Assembly (NCBI GenBank): GCA_900155495.1
Contig: FTLJ01000362.1
Coordinates: 1 to 64,000, forward strand
Length of the DNA stretch: 64,000 nt
Direction of reading: 5' to 3'
Origin: Porogramme epimiltina
Taxonomy: Eukaryota; Basidiomycota; Agaricomycetes; Polyporales; Polyporaceae
This document shows, piece after piece, positions 34,482 through 45,599 of the stretch (position 1 is its first letter; every line of letters starts with the position of its first letter). The translations under genes were made by a program, and so were the position numbers. The notes under the pieces were generated by a model that was not told the origin of the DNA, made no database searches, and saw nothing but the letters and a program-made list of their open reading frames with translations.

Positions 34482-35033
34482 GCTGGCAGAGCCGCTGCCA
34501 AATATGGAAGGGCAAGCGCCGGCAGTAGTTGTCGACATGTGTTCTGTTCGCTCAATCGTTCATATACCTCCTTCCAAGTCCCGACACCATTCGATGCCTC
34601 CAATCCAAGTGCTTGATGTGTGGCAGACATCGTGTCTTTGGCGGCGCAGTTTGAAGAGGTCGCACAGCTTCCGATCACTGAGATCGATTGGTTAGAAGAC
34701 GAACACGTTCTTTTGGTCCACGGCGTTGGACACGTTCACGGATGAGGGTGTCTAAACGGGGTCTACGTACCATCTCGAGAATGTGTGGGTGTTTGAACTG
34801 TGGCGCTTTCGTGGGCGGGGCGTACTGACTGGTCTGCTCTAGGTCTCCAACTCAGCACCCAGCATTGGGAGCGTCTAGCATGGAAGCAGAGGCCGGTGTG
34901 GTCGCTAGAAGTCGACATCCCGCCGAGGACCGGCCATCCCACTTCCCTGATGATCGGGAGCTGCTGCGGTCCGCGCTATCGTCCCCCACATAAGCCAGAT
35001 GCCCGGCTGTCTTGGAGAAGCTCGTTGCCCGTC
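34482..35033. other. intergenic
   Basis: The open frame of the next gene runs back to about 34800 but carries no family content before its ATG at 35034. Nothing else seen. Confidence 0.4.
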
Positions 35034-36824
35034 ATGCACCTCGCCTTCGCCATTGACGATATCCTCGCCGAAATCCTCAAGTGTCTAGCCCTGACGCCGC
35101 AATATCCGACCTTCGACTTCACCTTGGCCGCCCGCCCGGGTCATCGGTTTCCGACAAATCAAGTCCGCGACACCCTCATACTCGAGTCTAGTGAGCAGAC
35201 CGCGCGACGGCAGGCACTGCGAGCTCTGGCGCTTACATGTCGTGCTCTTTCCGAGCCCGCGTTGGACGCATTATGGTTTTGCCCTCGTCAAGGTCTCTAC
35301 ACCGTATTCAGGCTCTTTTCCGCTTTCCAACCTATGCAGCAGAAGAGCAGGCACAGCGGACAAGGCGAATACGAGCGCTGCGTACGTCAACATGTACTTG
35401 TATTCGTTGATTGTGTTTTAAACCCAATCGCACAGCATTTTCTGTTGGGAGAGATCTCGCCCCAGGAATGGACGACGTTCTGCAGCTACGCAGCACGCGT
35501 GAGACAGCTCGTGTTCTGGGATCATGGGGTTCCAGAACTAGCCTGTCGTATCCCGTCTGTAGTGGATAGCCTCAACAAATACAGCCAGGGCCAGCCTCTC
35601 TTCCCCAGCCTCTCCGTCCTCGCGTGGCAGCGAAGCAGCGAAAAGTCGGGCGACGCTAGCATGAAACTGCTTCTGCGTATGCTCGCTGCCCCGTCCCTCA
35701 CGACATTTGTACTTTGGCATCCTGAGGCGCGGGAGGACGGCACATCAATCACAGAAAACGTTAGCATGCTGTTACGCTCCGGAGCCAGGCGCGATTTGGA
35801 GACCATTTTACGAGCATGTCCCAGCCTGCGCCACGTCACAGTGCAGGTCGACCTCGAGCCCCTAGCCATCCACAACCTCGCGATGTGCGGCGAGCTCGAG
35901 ACAATCACCTTAGTCAACCACGTCGACAGCAGGGTTCTACGGCGACTCAGTCAATTGCCCTTCTTACGCGGCTTGACGCTCGCCTCATCAACCGACACCT
36001 TCACATCTTCTCGCTCCACAAAACTCGAGCCCGCATTCCCTGTACTCCAAAGGATCACGTTTAGGGACACCACACTTCCCGCCGCCGCGCGCGCCCTCGC
36101 CTCGGTTTCATCCCCGACACTTTCATCAATATCCGTTACGGTCAACCTAGAAGACGACCTTCCTATCGACTTCAACCCCCTACTACGCGTCATTTCCGCT
36201 CCGCGCATCGCCGCTGCCCTTCGAACGCTCGAACTCCGAATGCGCTACACCTTCGCAAGCTTTTCTGTCAACCCCGTCTTTGCCCTCGTGGACATCACAG
36301 ACGCCTTAACTCAACTCCCTAATATTGAAGCACTCACTGTTCACGCATACCAAAAAGTCCTCTCCGTTTCCGATAGCGACCTCGCGCATCTCGCGTGCTC
36401 GTTGCCGCGCCTCTCCGCCCTCACGCTCACTTCGGAGACACTCCTACGACCACATTTGAGTGGCGCGCGCCCGACGATCATGGGTCTTGTGGACCTTGCG
36501 CGTCGGTGCACGATGCTAGAGCGCATTGTATGCGATGTCGCACACGTCGGGGAGAGCGACCTGTCGGCGCTAGAGGAGCGCGCGACCATGGAAAACTCCG
36601 ACGTCGCGCGCTCGTCTTCGCTGGCGATTGTGGTGTTCGTCTGCAACAATGCGGGGAGGAAAACGGTACTATATGATGCAGGAAGGCTTGCGCGCACGAT
36701 GCGCGCGCTGTTCCCGCGATTGCTGGGATGGAGTGCGATGACGGGAAACCCACGTCCGCTTGCAGCGGAGTCAGCATCTTTAGCTTTCTTAGTCGCGCTG
36801 GATGAGCTTCAGGGGAAGAGCTGA
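35034..36824 (+). CDS. F-box/LRR-like protein
   Basis: Exons 35034..35381 and 35436..36824, 578 residues. The 54-nt intron (GTACGT...CACAG) keeps the reading frame open if unspliced. It sits at the same phase-0 position as the introns of the paralogues at 4.6, 41.6 and 43.8 kb, so splicing is very likely. Start MHLAFAIDDILAEILKCL is the F-box-like helix; the ATG is chosen by comparison with MHNAFEIEDILVEIF and MHPALSVHHVLVEIL. Then come LTCRALSEPALDALW, FPSLSVLAWQRS and leucine-rich repeats to the end. Probable SCF substrate receptor by family; target unknown. Confidence 0.82.
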   Translation: MHLAFAIDDILAEILKCLALTPQYPTFDFTLAARPGHRFPTNQVRDTLILESSEQTARRQALRALALTCRALSEPALDALWFCPRQGLYTVFRLFSAFQPMQQKSRHSGQGEYERCVRQHVLVFVDCVLNPIAQHFLLGEISPQEWTTFCSYAARVRQLVFWDHGVPELACRIPSVVDSLNKYSQGQPLFPSLSVLAWQRSSEKSGDASMKLLLRMLAAPSLTTFVLWHPEAREDGTSITENVSMLLRSGARRDLETILRACPSLRHVTVQVDLEPLAIHNLAMCGELETITLVNHVDSRVLRRLSQLPFLRGLTLASSTDTFTSSRSTKLEPAFPVLQRITFRDTTLPAAARALASVSSPTLSSISVTVNLEDDLPIDFNPLLRVISAPRIAAALRTLELRMRYTFASFSVNPVFALVDITDALTQLPNIEALTVHAYQKVLSVSDSDLAHLACSLPRLSALTLTSETLLRPHLSGARPTIMGLVDLARRCTMLERIVCDVAHVGESDLSALEERATMENSDVARSSSLAIVVFVCNNAGRKTVLYDAGRLARTMRALFPRLLGWSAMTGNPRPLAAESASLAFLVALDELQGKS

Positions 36825-37080
36825 TATATACTTTCGGATGGACTGCCTGTAAGCTTGGCTATCTATACAAATTCACATTCCGAGGTTACGAATTATGAAT
36901 CGCGGTCATCCCACTGTCCACGTAAGCGCGCACGTGCCTCTTTGGAGGGGAGGACTTGTTGTACCGCGGGGACGACCCCGCCGGATCCGATTCTACAAAA
37001 AAACATAGCTACGTTTCCACACCATCGCACTTCAACTTACCCTGGCGAGCTCCTTGACCGTCATTGACAAGCGGGCAACA

Positions 37081-37631
37081 GGAGGCTACGTCCATGTCAC
37101 ATCTGGCACAGACCGCACAGTGTTGGATCCGGTGACGCCTGCAGGCATTGCTTCACGCTCACGGGCACCGCCAACCCGTACTCGCCCGCGTACTCTGGCC
37201 CATTCGGGAAGACCATAGTCGTACCTCTACCCAGTGCAGAGCCATCGGGAGTGGTGCAGGCAGACGACGAGCAACCCGAACAACCAACACATGTACAACA
37301 CGCCCGTCCAGTGCGTCTCCCCTTCCTTTCCCGAATGCCATCACACTCACGCGTACTCGCCGATAGCTTTGATATCTGCGAGGAAACCGGAAGCGCGGGC
37401 GTGTTCTTCCCCTCCGGCCATGGTGCCCTCACAGGCACAATCACTGAGGTGTCGTGCAGCCAGTGGTCGGGCTCCAACAGCGGCCCGCTCCGGGACGGCG
37501 CGTGCATTAAGGGCGACTCAGCGAGCAACCGGCCCTCTACGGCTTGCGGAATTCAAGGTCCGTCTACTCACCTCCCCCGCCGAGTAATGATGTAACTGAC
37601 GGCCGACGCTTCCCCTAGCGCTGCGCCCTGA
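37081..37631 (+). pseudogene. endoglucanase-V-like (GH45/DPBB) gene relic
   Basis: Fragments in shifting frames match the small secreted double-psi beta-barrel endoglucanase-V-like proteins of basidiomycetes. In order: GGYVHVTSGT; then, after a gap, SGDACRHCFTLTGTANPYS and FGKTIVV; then in another frame REWCRQTTSNPNNQ. An intact intron follows at 37311..37366, then FDICEETGSAGVFFPSGHG and TEVSCSQWSGSN. The N-terminal block between GGYV and GDAC is deleted, the frame shifts after FGKTIVV, and the signal-peptide exon is absent. A functional enzyme is excluded. Family recognition is from remembered conserved motifs. Confidence 0.7.
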
Positions 37632-37873
37632 GCAGAAACGGCGACCGATGGACGGCAGGGTATTCGTCGGTGCCGGATAATGTGTCTTCAGTACACACTC
37701 GCGACACAGTCTCGCACGCATTCAACGTTACCCGAGACGTAAGACCCGCGGCCACAACTCTCGACGGTTCGACAACAAACACATGACATGAAAGAGCTGC
37801 AAATTTAATCTATGTTTACACATAGTGATGTCGTACTGCATAAGTCTCTAATTCCACTTCTCTACCCTCCCAC

Positions 37874-38461
37874 TCACAGCCCTCTCGCTTCCAAAACTTC
37901 CTCTATGCTCTTCACGAACACGTCCACGAAGTTCTACACCTCCTAGTTATACGCAGGCGATAGAGAGCACGCAGTAGTTCCTCTTCTTGCCATCCATGCT
38001 CGCGCCGCGCGTGAAGCCCATGATCACCAATCCGTTCTGTAGCGCGCGCCTGCACCTGCATCGCGAACGTCTTCCCCTCGTGCGTCTTCGCCCTCGCCTC
38101 CTCGCCCTCGAAGTTGAACTCGATCCCCCACCACGCGCCGCCACCGCGCACGTCGAACATGAACGGCTTTGCGAGCGCGCCGTCGCCCTGCAGCCACGCG
38201 TGGAGCAGTACACCTATCTTCGTGCCCCAGCCTCTCCTCCATGAGCCCCCTTCTGCACCGCGAGCGAGGCGGCGCGCGCGAGCGGGTGTGCCTGGTACGT
38301 GTGGCCGTGCTCCCAGCCCGCGGCGCCGTTGATAGCGTCGACGATGCGCTTGTTAAGGAGCACGGCGTCGATCGAGGCGTACCCGCCGCCGAGGCCCTTC
38401 GCGACAGCCTGTAGGCCAGGTACCGCGCCGTCATCGAAGGTGTCTCATGCGTGCAAGGCAC
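37874..38461 (-). pseudogene. class-III aminotransferase relic (C-terminal part)
   Basis: Minus-strand fragments of a PLP-dependent class-III aminotransferase. AVAKGLGGGYASIDAVLL contains the Lys expected to bind PLP. Then come AAGWEHGHTYQAHPLARA, FMFDVRGGGAWWGIEFNF, LQNGLVIMGFTRGAS and NFVDVFVKSIEEVLEARG, ending at a TGA at 37876-37874. Lesions: a TGA at 38447-38445 upstream of the Lys block, frameshifts near 38246, between about 38210 and 38240 and near 38045, and a nonsense codon before the last helix. The N-terminal two thirds are absent. Clearly non-functional. Confidence 0.75.
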
Positions 38462-38762
38462 CTAGGTGTGAAGGACGAACGGGGGAGGGGGATATTCAGC
38501 ATAGATAGGGGCGAAAGGGAGGGGGGAAGACATAAGCGGCGCTGACCTCGGGCTCCCCCCCACCTTCACGCGTCTCCGTGCCCCCGGCCAATGAAAGGAC
38601 AGAACGGTTGCTCGTATTACTTAAGCAAAGGCGAGAGAGCCTCAATCCAAGGGGTGCCCGAAAGGGAAAAGCGGCTCTTAACCAATCGAATCGTTCCATC
38701 ATTGATGGTTGCCCGAAATGACTAAGCAAATATTATGTAATTCACGCTTCTTCCATTGTAAA

Positions 38763-38786
38763 TCCGATTCTACTAGTAGAATCGGA
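38763..38786. repeat. 24-bp perfect palindrome
   Basis: Perfect palindrome with half-site TCCGATTCTACT. The first 11 bases of the half-site recur at 36986-36996, on the other side of the two gene relics. Confidence 0.85.
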
Positions 38787-39059
38787 ATCGCCAGGATCGC
38801 GGACCGCATTCGTTCCGAGGGTTGCCTCGTTCCAATGCCTCGCGGTGGGACATGGCACCACAACGGCCCATAGATGACTTGGATATGCTTGGGTAGTGCG
38901 TCGTGCCCCGGAAGCCATGACGCGGACGAGTCAACGGCAAAACATTTAGTTGGTATGCGATAGCTGGTCTGTCGAAGTTGCGTTATCGCATGTCACTGAG
39001 CTAGCAGCTGACTCAATATATCCAGACATTATAAGGCCACAAGAAGGACCTATGTGGCC

Positions 39060-39856
39060 GCTAGCTCCCTGTATCCTCTAGGGTATCCTCGATCGACTTG
39101 TCTGGAACGTCATGCACGCCGCTCTGAGGCCGTCCTTCCTCCATTACAAACCATATGCACCAGTCACCTTTCCGATGGACTTCAGACCCTTCATATCCAC
39201 CTTGGGACAAGCAGGGACACGTCAGCGGCATTATTCGGAGCCAACCCCGCGGTGGAGTTTTCCAACGTCTTCTCATCCCTCCTGCAGCTCAGGCGCCTCA
39301 AGAAGCTCACAATCCACGCCTTTTACAGGGTCCTCTCCGTCTCCGACCCCGATCTCGCGATCGTTCAGATGATCCGTGCCTGGCCACACCTCACAACCCT
39401 TATGCTCACATACGTATACCACCCCTATAACCCAAACGAGCCCACCCGTCGGTATCCCCTGCTCGCGCCACACCCTTCCATTTCCCCCATGACTGCGTTC
39501 GCTACGAGCTGCCATCACCTCCAACTCCTCTGCATGGACATCGCATCGATCACCAAAGCAGAGGCTGCACAGCTGGAGGGAGACGTTGCGCGCAGAGCGC
39601 TCGGCCCTCAGCAGATGCTGACCGCCTTCGTCCCATCGCCTGCTGGCGGCTCTCTGGGGAGGACCCGAAGCGCCTTGCGCACGCTGTTGCTGGGGCCTTC
39701 CCTAACGTTTCTGGGAGGGACGCGGTGGGGGCGGTGCGCGACCTATGCAAGGAATTAGGTATCGATGTTACCTCGACTTGGTCGAACGGTGGGCGGAGCT
39801 TTGAGAAGTACATCTTGGCCTTGGATGAGGTTCGGATGGGGCAGGACCGGGATTAG
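39060..39856 (+). pseudogene. F-box/LRR-like gene, 5'-truncated and frameshifted
   Basis: Homologous to the C-terminal half of the F-box paralogues: KLTIHAFYRVLSVSDPDLA aligns with ALTVHAYQKVLSVSDSDLA of the gene at 35 kb. The F-box and the first ~250 residues are missing. Near 39655 the frame shifts. The other frame continues the family C-terminus (RLAHAVAGAFPNVSGRD, then YILALDEVRMG) to a TAG at 39854-39856. Truncated and broken copy. Confidence 0.7.
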
Positions 39857-40048
39857 TCTGTTCATAAGGACTGTGGTTGTCTTGGGAGAGCGTTTAAGTA
39901 GGAGTTGAAGATGTAAAGTAACGATCACGAGTCAAAGCCTAGCCTCTAGCCTCTTGAATGTAGTACTGCTCAATAACGCATCAAAGCGCTTACAGTACGA
40001 CACATAGTCTATAGAGATTACATCGTTCATACATATGAAAGTAGATGT

Positions 40049-42006
40049 TCAAAATGGTACACACTCGTTATCAGCCGCGCCAGGGTCAGACAGGGCGTCT
40101 AGCTCCACCAATAGCTGGTACACGGGACTTTCCGGGTGCTGGATGACATGCCACGGTCCGACGTTTGCCATCTCTCGTATGTCGTCTACCATCTTCAACG
40201 GGGCGAGGCCCTCAACATTTGGGAATGTCACCTTGAGGGAGCATGCTAGTCGCCCAAGGTCCCACCCGTCGACCTGCGCCCAACCTCCTGCGCAGGGCGC
40301 GATGAATCCGCGGAGCGCCATTTGCCGACGCCCGGACCGCGCTTCCTGCTTCGCGATCTTCGCGACCTCTTGTAGGTCGTCAGAACCCACATCTGCTGCA
40401 TCGCAGAAGAGCAGCTCAAGCTCTGGACATCTTGCGGCAAATGAAACTAGAGAGGGGAGGCGTGGGGCGGATGCGGCAACGACTGAAGTAGGGAGTACGT
40501 CCTCGTGGTAGCGATAAGTGAGGCTGAGGGCAGCGAGGTGCGGCCAGGCGCGTGCCATGTCGTCCAGGTCGGCATCGGTGATGGCAAGGATGCGTTCGGT
40601 AGTGCTGATAGTGAGCGTGCGGAGAGAGGAGAGGGAGAGCAATGCGTAGAATGTCGGTTCAAAAGATATAACCTGGGAACCACGGGATGCTTGTTCGTGG
40701 TAGAGGCCAATGTGGACTGTTTGCAGCGTGGTGGCAAAGTTCGGGTGACACAGTGTAAGGATGCAGGGTCTGATATCGGTGGTAGGTACGGCTACGGACT
40801 GTTTCGCAACGAGTAGTATGGAGTGAAGAGAGTGCGACCGGCAAGAAGAGAGTATTTTTTGTGAAGTTGAAAGATCGCCATGCAAGTATACGTCTTCGAG
40901 TGCCGGAAAAAGGCTGTAGGGAGGGAGGAAATCCGGGGCACGAGAAGAGTTTTGGAATGTAGTCATATCAGTGCATTGATTGTTGGGAACGACGGGCATT
41001 TGTATCATCGTCAGGTTAGGAAGCTGTCCAAGTGGGCGCAGGGCGTCGATAGGGAGTGGAGTGTGAGCGATCAAGGTCTGAAGCTCACTGCACTTGAAAA
41101 GAGGGAGGAGGGAGGGCGTCTCGTATTGCGCTTGTAACAGAACATTGGTGATGTGGGGGCATGCATCCGCGATGATCTTTATATCTCCAGATACTCCGAG
41201 CATACGTGTGCTGCTCACGTAGCGCGGGTCGAACGCAAAGCCGCCACGTGGTCGGAAGAGGGGATGCCATAGGGCGATGGTGGTGATAGCGGGAGACACG
41301 AGCATATGGAGAAGCTTGGTAGCGCTAGCCGCGACCTCGGGGTTCGTGCCAAGTCCCATTGGGCTGTCCAGCAAGCTCCGCTGCCAGGCGAGGAAGCGTA
41401 AGTTGGGAAAGAGAGGCCGTCTTCCATTGTGTTCGTACAGGGCGTTGATTACTGACGGATGGATGCGGTAGTGGGCCCTCCAGCCCCAATAGCCGTGGTA
41501 GCCAATCTCGCGCACTTTCCTAGAGTAATAGTAGAACGTGGTCCAATCTTTATCTGAGACCCGTCCTTCCCAAAGCTATGGAAGTGAAAGGATTAGAAGG
41601 GGGTGCTGTGAAGGGAGGGGTAGATAATCACGTATTGGTCGAGCTTTGGCCTAAATCTACCGGACTTGTAGGTTCCTGCGATCACTTTGATGGAGGGCAG
41701 TAGTCCGAGGACCGTATAGAGACCACCGGCAGGCGCAGCCCAAAGCTGGTCCAACGCGGGGTCAGAGAACATCTTGCAGGTGCGGGCAAGACTGTAGAGT
41801 GTCTTTCGTCTTGCGGTAGTCTCTGGGTCTTCGTAGCTCTCATTTTCATCGTTTTCGGCTACATAACTTGCTTGGACTTTGCGATTGATGCCCGGCGCCC
41901 AATACTCGTGAGGTCGTGCGGAGGAAATGGTCGGTGGATTTTGGACGAGGGATAGCTGCCTGAAGATCTCTACCAGAATGTCTTCAATTTCAAATGCGTT
42001 ATGCAT
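40049..42006 (-). CDS. F-box/LRR-like protein
   Basis: Exons 42006..41632 and 41575..40049, 56-nt intron (GTGATT...CATAG, phase 0), 633 residues. F-box-like N-terminus MHNAFEIEDILVEIFRQLS; conserved LARTCKMFSDPALDQLW and GGLYTVLGLLP; after the intron DKDWTTFYYYSRKVREIG and FPNLRFLAWQRS; then leucine-rich repeats. The GTGATT donor is weaker than those of the paralogues, but position and phase agree. It is divergent from the 43.5 kb copy across a 1.45 kb spacer. Likely SCF adaptor; target unknown. Confidence 0.82.
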
Positions 42007-43417
42007 GAATGGTAGCTAATCAGCGAGGCTTGAGCTTGGAGCGGCAGTGTGCGCTAGTGACGGGGAGGAAGGAACGCCTAAGTAGCGAGGGGAGGCAACT
42101 ATTGTTACTTGCTTGACGCATTCAAAAACATTTTATTGATGAGGTCTAAGCGAATAGACGCCCGATCGAGGATGCATGGCATGCGCGCCGCGGCGTGCGC
42201 AGCCAACCCCCTGACTTTGCCCTTTTCCCGACGACGATTCTATACACTCTGCTCCCTGCACAGACGTGCGCTGCCAACTGAATATGTCATGCAATGGATC
42301 AGAATGTCGTGCAATGCTAGGTCGTTCCTAATCGTGTAAAGTTCACCTGATGTCCAGCCCCAGACCCAGCGCGGTGACGAACGTCTACAGCCCGAGCTTT
42401 GCACCTTCCACATCAAATGCAATATGGCTGGATGAAACGGACCGTAATAGAAATGGAAGGAAGGAAAATGCAGTGGCCGCTGGGGGGTAGTTCTTGAGAG
42501 CTGAGGCCTGAGTTCTTGCAGGTGCGTATTGAGTTCTGCGCAATGTTATAGTGATCTAACGATCCAGGTGTGACCGTAGGCGGCCACAAGCACCCTATTC
42601 ATCAGCCGCGTGGGACCGCGCCAAGCCTCTGAAGGGAACTTATCACATGAGTGAGCGTCATCTGGTGCTGGCACACGTGTAGGAGCGCGAAGAATCCAAT
42701 GAGTTCAGTACCACCGTTCCTCTTACGTATCTCTGCGGCAAGCTCACTAGTCGTCTCTACCGATCACGTCTGTCTATGTGTCCTGCTATATGATTGCAAG
42801 CATTAGGTGTCCAATTGCTCACCAAGATCTCACGAAGCGTGGCCGTCGGTGTTGCGAAGATGTGGGCCAAACCGTTTGGACAAAGCCAGGTTTCAATCAG
42901 GAGCTCCGGGTCCTAACCCCTCGCTGACGGCCAGAGCGCGACACAATATCTAGCTGCGACTCACACACAGCTCGTTCCTCAGTTTGTTGACTGAGGTTTG
43001 TTCTAGAGTGGGCTCTACTAGGAGTCATGGGCATATTGTCGGAGTAGTTCAGTATGCAACCCCCAGTTACTGAGACTTGTCTTGTATGTAACTAGTCGAT
43101 GCTATATGGCGCTTTACTAGCCCACTCTGTGTTATTATGCTGTCCTACTAAGTCTGCATGACGAATCATATCAAGCCCGTTCGACAGCTGAAATTTTCTT
43201 TGTCCCACCTCCGACGCAGGTGCTGGCAACATGCTCTGAAACAAACAGTTCGTCCTGGACAGCATCACGGAGGCTCTGATTTCTACTCATTGTTGCCATA
43301 GCATATCGGGCGAAAGACATCCAGAGTGAACTCTGCCCGAGCGCAGTTGCCTGAAAATGACTCCTATCCATCACCGGGCCTCGTCGTGCGCAGTGTAAGA
43401 CATCAACCATAGCGATG
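42007..43417. other. divergent intergenic spacer between two F-box paralogues
   Basis: Non-coding, upstream of both flanking F-box copies. An AT-rich AATAAAA-like stretch near 42128-42136 could serve the minus-strand gene. No gene seen. Confidence 0.4.
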
Positions 43418-43423
43418 TATAAG
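43418..43423 (+). promoter_or_regulatory. TATA-like element
   Basis: TATAAG 41 bp upstream of the ATG at 43459. Confidence 0.4.
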
Positions 43424-43458
43424 TGGTGGCCGTCGCGTGCGGAAAAGAGTCACTAACC

Positions 43459-45242
43459 ATGCATCCCGCTCTCTCAGTCCACCACGTACTCGTTGAGATT
43501 CTCAGCCATCTTTCTCCCATCTCATTCCAGCCAAACCCCCAAATCCTTCCGGTATCGAATACTTCACCTCTAAGCAGGTTTCCGAAGAGTATTAGACCAT
43601 TCGTCGTTCAATCTGAAGATTGCTACGAAACGCAATGCACGTTGAAGAGTCTCGCGCTCACTTGCAAGACCATATCTGGGCCCGCGCTTGACCTCCTGTG
43701 GGAGGCACCGCCTCGAGGCATACACTCTCTCCTTGAGCTTTTCGCTCGCATTATAGAGAAGCAACCTGGTCACCGGAAGGAGTATACTGTGGCATTCAAG
43801 GCCGTTTGCCATCCCGTAAGCTCGACTGTACCTCTTCGTCATCGAATAGTTTCCTGATATCATGCCTCTCCCCTTAGTACCTCTCTCAAAGTGCATCAAG
43901 AGAGGCATGGCTCTCATTCCGCCGGTACTCCACTCGCGTCAAACATATCTTCATCTCACTCACGGCGTGGGGTGAGCGAATCGACCCCGCTTGGTTTGAT
44001 GTGCTTTACACGGAGAACGAGAGCCAGCCCCTATTTCCGAACATGCACTCACTGGCATAGCATAGAATGGTTGAAGTATCCGTACGGATGGTCGATGAGC
44101 ACCAGGCCAGCGTAAAGAACCTCCTCCACGCCCTCAGTGGGCCTTCGCTTTCATCTTTCGCCTTGTGTGGCTGGGGTGGGGGCCCCTCTTCTAGTTCTTC
44201 ATTATGCAAGGAAATATACCAACATGATATCGAGGCCGTCCTTTCGAAGTCGTGCAACATAAAGCATATTGTTGTACAGGTGTACCTGAGCCCCCGGGCT
44301 CTTCATCGACTCATGGAAACTACCGGGCTTTCATCCATCTCATTTATACGGCTACCTAACGCAAATGCGTTCCACCGCCTCGGGAGCCTATCCGGTCTAC
44401 AACGGCTCTCTATGCCCCTGGAGAAGCACGAATATCTTGCTCCCCCGCGACCTCGCCTTTTTCCTACACTGAAGTATGTAGAGTTCACTCAGTGCCATCT
44501 ACGCCAACTCAGAGAAGCCCTACCTTCAATCAAGTCCACTGCCCTCGCAGCCTTCTCCGCAACACTGCACGCAGACGTAGAACCACTGAAAGCGGACGCC
44601 CTCTTCGTCGTGGTTTCCTCCCTCCCTCCCTGCAGCCCCATTGCGCACCTGAATATTTCCATCCACTTTGCCGACAATAGGCGGGATCTCGACACTTTGG
44701 AGCACCTTCCGCTGGACTTCACACCCACAGCCGAAGCTCTCGCAGGGTTTCGCTCCCTGAACGTCCTTCGGATACATATCAAATCGCGCGTGCTTTCCGT
44801 CACGGATAACGCCCTCTTGCGACTTGCATCGGCCCACCCCTCCCTCTCCATCCTCTCTCTCACATACCAAATCTTCTCCATTCAAGGAGAACGCCCAACC
44901 ATATGCGGGCCAATCGAGCTTGCGCGTCAGTGCACACGGCTCACGCTCTTGGAGTGCGACGTCGAGGCCGCCTCCGAGATAAAAATACGTGCTGTGGAGG
45001 AGCTCGCGGAGGGCGACGCGGGTACCCGAGACCAGGTGCAGGGCTCGCCCAGAGTAGGACTGGAGAGGGTTCTGGAGCGGTTTTCCCTAATGTGGGATGC
45101 AGCAGGTTTGCAGCTTCGCGAAGCGGAGATGCTCAGACTTGTGGGCGCGTTGAAGAAGATGTTTCCCCGCCTTCGAGGGTGGGAGGAGATATATGGGGAA
45201 AGCGCTGACTCAATTGTTCTGTGCAGGATGCTGGACGAGTAA
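43459..45242 (+). pseudogene. F-box/LRR-like gene with one nonsense codon
   Basis: Exons 43459..43815 and 43878..45242 (62-nt intron GTAAGC...CCTTAG, phase 0). The start MHPALSVHHVLVEILSHLS and ALTCKTISGPALDLLW match the other copies. The second exon begins YLSQSASREAWLSFRRYS, aligning with the paralogues. At codon 180 a TAG (44058-44060) stands exactly where they have the Trp of LAW-Q-R. The same frame then stays open for ~390 codons with the family's LRR region. If the base is real, the product is cut to 179 residues. A sequencing error or a very young pseudogene are both possible, since no other lesion was found. Confidence 0.65.
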
Positions 45243-45518
45243 ATCCTAGACGCGATGTAGAACGTACGTACTTGGATGAAGTATTAGAATACGAGATGTA
45301 GCTGGCTTGTGGATCTACTCTGACTCTGCGCAGATATGGTCGTCACCGTTAACATGTCATAGGCAGTTGATGTAGATACCTGGGCCAGAGTCAGTACTCG
45401 TAGAAGGATTAGTTGTGGCTCAGACTCGCGACTTGACCAAAAACGAGGTCGCCCGCGCGCGGTCGTAACACGGTCACGTGACGAATATCCGCGGAGCAAC
45501 CTCTTACGCGCGATCCGC

Positions 45519-45523
45519 AAAAA
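45519..45523 (-). terminator. Pol III T5 terminator
   Basis: Run of five T on the minus strand, three bases after the 3' end of the tRNA. Confidence 0.7.
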
Positions 45524-45526
45524 CGA

Positions 45527-45599
45527 TGCCCGGAGCGCGATTTGAACGCACGACCTGCAGAACTTCAGTCTGTCGCTCTCCCAGCTGAGCTATCCAGGC
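45527..45599 (-). tRNA. tRNA-Phe (GAA)
   Basis: A 73-nt cloverleaf on the minus strand without intron. Acceptor stem GCCTGGA/TCCGGGC (one T-G wobble); D arm GCTC-AGCTGGGA-GAGC; anticodon loop CTGAAGT with anticodon GAA; T arm GTGCG-TTCAAAT-CGCGC; discriminator A. The outermost anticodon-stem pair is an A-C mismatch. The T5 terminator directly downstream supports transcription. Confidence 0.93.

Noticed and set aside
34800..35033. N-terminal extension of the 35 kb F-box gene
   Set aside because: The open frame begins at a non-ATG codon and the extra 78 residues have no counterpart; paralogues start with the M-H-x-A-hydrophobic F-box helix.
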